A stretch of DNA of 8,536 nucleotides from contig CAAEPN010000148.1 of assembly GCA_900757905.1 (NCBI GenBank), forward strand, positions 1 through 8,536, given 5' to 3'. Origin of the DNA: Clostridia bacterium. Its GTDB lineage: Bacteria; Bacillota; Clostridia; Oscillospirales; CAG-382. Shown piece by piece: positions 5,558 to 8,536 of the stretch (its first letter is position 1; the number at the start of each line of letters is the position of its first letter). The translations under genes were made by a program, and so were the position numbers. Under the pieces are notes generated by a model. The model saw only the letters and a list, made by a program, of their open reading frames with translations. It had not been told where the DNA came from and ran no database searches.

Positions 5558-8176
5558 TTAACCGAGAAGCGAGGCAACCGTTGCTAAGGCTTCGTCTAAC
5601 TTCGACGCATCCTTACCGCCGGCACTTGCGCTGTCGGGACGTCCGCCGCCGCCGCCACCACAAAGGGTGCTGATCTGCTTGACAATCTTGCCGGCGTTTG
5701 CACCGCCTGCTACCGCGTCCTTGCCGCAGGAAACGGCAAAATTCACTTTTCCGTCGTTAACGGCCGCGAGAACGCAGACCACATCTGCATATTCCGCCTT
5801 GAATTTGTCGGTGAGCGCACGCATAGCGTCCGGCTTCATCTCGACCTTTGCACAGATAAGACGGACATTTCCGACCTTTTCGGCACTTTCGACGAGCGAA
5901 GTTGCCTTGGAAGCGGCAAGCTTTTCGGAAGCGGCCTCCAATTCATGGCGAACGCTTCTTAATTCCTCGGTCAGCTGCTTTGCGCGCTGAACAAGGTCTT
6001 CCGCGTTGGGCGCTTTGAGTACCTCTGCCGTATCCTTGATGAGCTTGTCCTTTTCGCCGAGGAGCGCCAACACGCCGATACCGGTCACACCCTCAATACG
6101 TCTGACGCCGGCCGCAACCGAAGATTCTGACGTGATCTTGAATAAGCCGAGTTTTGCGGTATTGTCTACATGCGTACCGCCGCAAAGTTCGGTCGAGAAT
6201 TCGCCCATTTTGACTACGCGAACCACATCGCCGTACTTTTCGCCAAACAGCGCCATCGCGCCCATTTTCTTGGCGGATTCAATGTCCGACAGCGTGGTCG
6301 TTACCGGCTCGCCGAGAAGAATGTGCGAGTTGACAAGCGATTCCACTGCACGAAGCTCCTCCGGCGTGACAGCAGCAAAATGCGTAAAGTCAAAGCGGAC
6401 ATGCTGTTCGTCTACATAAGAACCGGCCTGTTCGATATGCTTGCCGAGAACGGTACGAAGCGCCGCCTGTAAAAGGTGCGCCGCCGAGTGGTTGCGCATG
6501 GTAGCCACACGCTTGGTCTCGTTGATTTCGGCACGAACGGTGTCGCCCTTCTTTAACGTTCCGTTGACCATGCGGCAGAAATGGATATACACGCCATCAG
6601 TCTTTTTGGTGTCCAAAACCGTGACAGCCGCGTCTCCGCCGGTAATGATACCGACATCACCCACCTGTCCGCCGCTTTCGGCGTAGAACGGTGTTTTATC
6701 GAGTACAAGTGAAAACTCGCCTTCACTTATGCTGTCAAGACTGTCGTCGCCGTCAATGATGGCAAGCACCTTCGCGCCGTCTGTCTCGAATTCGTCATAA
6801 CCGGTAAATGCGGTTTTCGGAAGCGCGCTTAACAGCGTTTTGGAGGCATTGCTCCAGCCGGAAAGATTGGCACGGGCATTTCTGGCGCGTTCCTTTTGCA
6901 GCTTCATAAGCTTTTCAAAGGTCTCTTCATCGATGTCAATGTGATTTTCGATCGCGATCTCACGCGTCAGGTCAATCGGGAAGCCGAACGTATCGTACAG
7001 CTTAAACACATCTTCGCCGGAAATCTTATGCGAACCGTCCTTGACTGCGTCGCGCACAAGATTGGAAAGAATCGAAAGACCGGCGTCGATCGTTGCGTCA
7101 AAGCGCTCTTCTTCCATGCCGATAACTTTCTTGATGTAATCCTTTTTCTCGGAAAGCTCCGGATAAGCGCCGCAGTTGTCCTCGATCACCACATCGCAAA
7201 GCTCCGAAAGGAACGCATGGTTAATGCCGAGTAACTTGCTGTGACGGGCAGCACGGCGGATAATGCGGCGAAGCACATAACCGCGGCCTTCGTTGGACGG
7301 AATAATACCGTCGCAGATCATAAACGTAGAGCTGCGGATATGGTCGGTAATCACGCGGATAGAAATATCGTCTTTCGCGTTTTCGCCGTATTTTTTGTCC
7401 GCAACCTTGCAGACCGTGTCGAGAATGCGGCGAATGGTATCGACCTCAAACATGTTGTCCACGCCCTGCATAACGCAAGCCAAACGTTCAAGACCCATGC
7501 CGGTATCGATGTTCTTTTGGGCAAGCTCGGTATAATTGCCCTTGCCGTCGTTGTTAAACTGCGAGAATACGTTGTTCCAGATCTCCATGTAGCGGTCACA
7601 GTCGCAGCCGGGCTTGCAGTCCGGCTTGCCGCAGCCGTATTTTTCGCCGCGGTCAAAATAGATTTCCGAGCAGGGACCGCAAGGACCGGAACCATGCTCC
7701 CAGAAGTTGTCCTCTTTGCCGAGACGCACGATGTGCTCTTCGGGAACGCCGATTTTGTTTTTCCAGATATCGTAGGCTTCGTCGTCGTTTTCATAGACTG
7801 ACGGCCAAAGTAAATTCTTCGGCATTTCGAGCGTTTCGGTCAAAAATTCCCATGCCCAGGTGATGGCCTGTTCCTTAAAATAGTCGCCGAAAGAGAAGTT
7901 GCCAAGCATTTCGAAATACGTACCATGGCGCGCGGTAATACCGACGCGTTCAAGGTCGGGCGTGCGGATACACTTCTGGCAGGTCGTGACGCGGTTGCGC
8001 GGCGGCTTGACCTCGCCGGTGAAGTATTTTTTCATGGGCGCCATGCCGGAATTGATGAGAAGAAGGCTTTTGTCGTTGTTGGGAACGAGCGAAAAGCTGG
8101 GAAGCCGTAAATGTCCCTTGCTTTCAAAAAAGGAAAGATATTTTTCCCGTAGATCGTTTAATCCTGTCCATTTCAT
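5558..8176 (-). CDS. alaS: Alanyl-tRNA synthetase (EC 6.1.1.7)
   Basis: Class II synthetase that charges tRNA-Ala with alanine in the cytoplasm and hydrolyses mischarged Ser- or Gly-tRNA-Ala. At 872 residues it matches the usual bacterial length of about 875. The catalytic domain carries RHGTYFEMLGNFSFGDYF (84-101 region, motif 2), GSGPCGPCSE (162-171) and GMGLERL (226-232, motif 3). A cysteine insert (Cys182, 187, 191, 193) is typical of Firmicutes AlaRS. PSNEGRGYVLRR (293-304) belongs to the tRNA-recognition part. FYAESGGQVGD (497-507) opens the editing region, whose zinc ligands are visible as HSAAH (563-567) and CGGTH (665-669). A coiled stretch near 725-760 leads to the C-terminal domain with a Gly-rich GGGGGGRPDSA tract near 840-850. 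The ATG at 8176 gives the family-typical MKW start and has an AGAGGA site. All key residues look intact. The gene is transcribed alone from its own promoter. Confidence 0.99.
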   Translation of the reverse strand: MKWTGLNDLREKYLSFFESKGHLRLPSFSLVPNNDKSLLLINSGMAPMKKYFTGEVKPPRNRVTTCQKCIRTPDLERVGITARHGTYFEMLGNFSFGDYFKEQAITWAWEFLTETLEMPKNLLWPSVYENDDEAYDIWKNKIGVPEEHIVRLGKEDNFWEHGSGPCGPCSEIYFDRGEKYGCGKPDCKPGCDCDRYMEIWNNVFSQFNNDGKGNYTELAQKNIDTGMGLERLACVMQGVDNMFEVDTIRRILDTVCKVADKKYGENAKDDISIRVITDHIRSSTFMICDGIIPSNEGRGYVLRRIIRRAARHSKLLGINHAFLSELCDVVIEDNCGAYPELSEKKDYIKKVIGMEEERFDATIDAGLSILSNLVRDAVKDGSHKISGEDVFKLYDTFGFPIDLTREIAIENHIDIDEETFEKLMKLQKERARNARANLSGWSNASKTLLSALPKTAFTGYDEFETDGAKVLAIIDGDDSLDSISEGEFSLVLDKTPFYAESGGQVGDVGIITGGDAAVTVLDTKKTDGVYIHFCRMVNGTLKKGDTVRAEINETKRVATMRNHSAAHLLQAALRTVLGKHIEQAGSYVDEQHVRFDFTHFAAVTPEELRAVESLVNSHILLGEPVTTTLSDIESAKKMGAMALFGEKYGDVVRVVKMGEFSTELCGGTHVDNTAKLGLFKITSESSVAAGVRRIEGVTGIGVLALLGEKDKLIKDTAEVLKAPNAEDLVQRAKQLTEELRSVRHELEAASEKLAASKATSLVESAEKVGNVRLICAKVEMKPDAMRALTDKFKAEYADVVCVLAAVNDGKVNFAVSCGKDAVAGGANAGKIVKQISTLCGGGGGGRPDSASAGGKDASKLDEALATVASLLG

Positions 8177-8184
8177 GGTGAGAA

Positions 8185-8190
8185 TCCTCT
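8185..8190 (-). promoter_or_regulatory. alaS: Shine-Dalgarno AGAGGA of alaS
   Basis: Minus-strand AGAGGA ends 8 nt before the ATG at 8176. Together with the conserved MKW N-terminus it fixes the alaS start. Confidence 0.85.
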
Positions 8191-8211
8191 TTTACATAAT
8201 ATTACTTCTAT

Positions 8212-8240
8212 ATCATACGCTTTTAAACAGCGTTTGTCAA
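8212..8240 (-). promoter_or_regulatory. alaS: Sigma-A promoter of alaS
   Basis: A perfect TTGACA (8240-8235), a 17-nt spacer and TATGAT (8217-8212, 5 of 6) lie just upstream of alaS on the minus strand. The inferred start near 8205 leaves a leader of roughly 28 nt. That is far too short for a T-box riboswitch, a common regulator of Firmicutes synthetase genes. Any control here would have to act at initiation. Confidence 0.9.
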
Positions 8241-8266
8241 GCATTTTTTGTGATTTTGGGACTTGT

Positions 8267-8283
8267 ACGGCAAGAATTGCCGT
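8267..8283. promoter_or_regulatory. 17-bp palindrome upstream of the alaS promoter, candidate operator
   Basis: ACGGCAA (8267-8273), a 3-nt spacer and TTGCCGT (8277-8283) form a perfect 7+7 inverted repeat centred 35 bp upstream of the alaS -35 box. Neither strand shows a U-tract after it, so it is unlikely to be a terminator. The size and symmetry suit a dimeric transcription factor, here an inference. Position upstream of -35 would favour activation over simple steric repression. Confidence 0.45.
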
Positions 8284-8292
8284 TATGACCTC

Positions 8293-8310
8293 CAAAACAG
8301 CAAGGTTTTG
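8293..8310. repeat. Small inverted repeat between terminator and alaS palindrome
   Basis: CAAAAC (8293-8298) and GTTTTG (8305-8310) form a 6-bp stem with a 6-nt loop. No U-tract follows on either strand. It may be chance in AT-rich DNA. The rest of 8284-8341 shows nothing recognisable. Confidence 0.3.
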
Positions 8311-8341
8311 CCGATCAGCGTGATTTGATATGCCGATACAA

Positions 8342-8374
8342 AAACCTTCCCGGTTCGTTGGACCGGGAAGGTTT
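8342..8374 (-). terminator. Intrinsic terminator of an upstream minus-strand transcript
   Basis: AAACCTTCCCGGT (8342-8354) pairs perfectly with ACCGGGAAGGTTT (8362-8374), 13 bp, with a 7-nt loop that can add a C-G and a G-U pair. Minus-strand RNA leaving the stem reads GGUUUUUGUAUC, a good U-tract; the plus strand continues AGACTG with none. It must therefore end a minus-strand transcript coming from beyond 8374, separating it from alaS. Confidence 0.82.
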
Positions 8375-8536
8375 AGACTGTTGCGAAAGCCTATATGGCT
8401 TTTCGAGCAAAAAACGATCTCAATAAAAATCCGAAAAATCCGGGGACATGCGCCACGGATTTTTCACCGATAGATTCGCGAGTGTCAAAAAGCGGAGCTT
8501 TTTGGCATGAGGCGCGAGCGCACGAATCTGTTTCCG
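8375..8536 (-). other. Hairpin-rich stretch at window edge; possible 3' end of an upstream gene or a dispersed intergenic element
   Basis: Three inverted-repeat units are packed here. (a) 8381-8410: AAAGCC/GGCTTT flanked by TTGC/GCAA. (b) 8425-8464: the 9-mer AAAAATCCG occurs twice in tandem (8425-8433, 8434-8442) and either copy can pair with CGGATTTTT (8456-8464). (c) 8472-8529: outer arms AGATTCG/CGAATCT enclose CAAAAAGC/GCTTTTTG (8486-8504). On the minus strand two frames stay open from the edge, one of 38 codons to TGA at 8420-8422 and one of 47 codons to TAG at 8391-8393. Either could be the tail of a gene that uses the terminator at 8342-8374. No protein family is recognisable in either frame, and the strong palindromes argue more for a non-coding or repeat element. 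Coding status is unresolved. Confidence 0.4.

Noticed and set aside
7241..7801. Plus-strand open frame of 186 codons
   Set aside because: Antisense to the conserved catalytic part of alaS; composition is that of a mirror frame.
7899..8288. Plus-strand frame of 129 codons running out of alaS into its promoter
   Set aside because: Mostly antisense to the alaS N-terminus, and its tail crosses the alaS promoter and palindrome; no independent support.
8425..8442. Tandem 9-mer as the start of a CRISPR or other repeat array
   Set aside because: Only two copies of 9 bp with no spacers; it is better described as part of a hairpin.
8177..8536. T-box riboswitch upstream of alaS
   Set aside because: No AGGGUGG-type motif on the minus strand, and the promoter lies too close to the gene to leave room for one.

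Overview
The window looks like chromosomal DNA from a low-to-mid GC Gram-positive bacterium, most likely an uncultured gut-type clostridium (Bacillota, class Clostridia, perhaps near Oscillospiraceae/Ruminococcaceae). This rests on three things: a secreted protein with S-layer-homology (SLH) repeats plus a copper-amine-oxidase-N-like domain, clostridial-style promoters and ribosome binding sites, and an alanyl-tRNA synthetase with the Firmicutes-type cysteine insert. The assignment is inference; no 16S or other phylogenetic marker apart from alaS is present.

Layout, read along the minus strand. (1) 8375-8536 is a hairpin-rich stretch at the window edge. It may hold the 3' end of an upstream minus-strand gene: two frames stay open from the edge to stops at 8420 and 8391. 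It is followed by a minus-oriented intrinsic terminator at 8342-8374. (2) 8177-8341 is the alaS control region: a 17-bp palindrome at 8267-8283, a near-consensus sigma-A promoter at 8212-8240 and a short leader. (3) 8176-5558 is alaS, full length at 872 codons, closed by a hairpin terminator at 5513-5540. (4) 5330-5512 is the control region of the next gene: an extra hairpin at 5474-5499, a strong extended -10 promoter at 5394-5422, a leader hairpin and a good Shine-Dalgarno. (5) 5329-95 is one 1744-residue exported modular protein. (6) 48-81 is a perfect 15-bp terminator hairpin with T-runs on both sides.

The two genes are separate transcription units, each with its own promoter and terminator, so their adjacency says little about shared function. 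alaS is housekeeping. The giant protein is the item of interest. In order it carries: signal peptide, beta-sandwich module, charged linker, three SLH repeats, two jelly-roll-like modules, a GH99/WbsX-like catalytic domain with an intact WNE-x-x-E motif, a second beta-sandwich module, a copper-amine-oxidase-N-like domain, a third beta-sandwich module, an Ala/Glu-rich linker, and a C-terminal carbohydrate-binding-like module. The simplest reading is an enzyme held on the cell wall that attacks a complex glycan, possibly alpha-mannoside-containing. The substrate cannot be fixed from sequence alone.

No mobile element, CRISPR array, tRNA, rRNA or T-box was seen.
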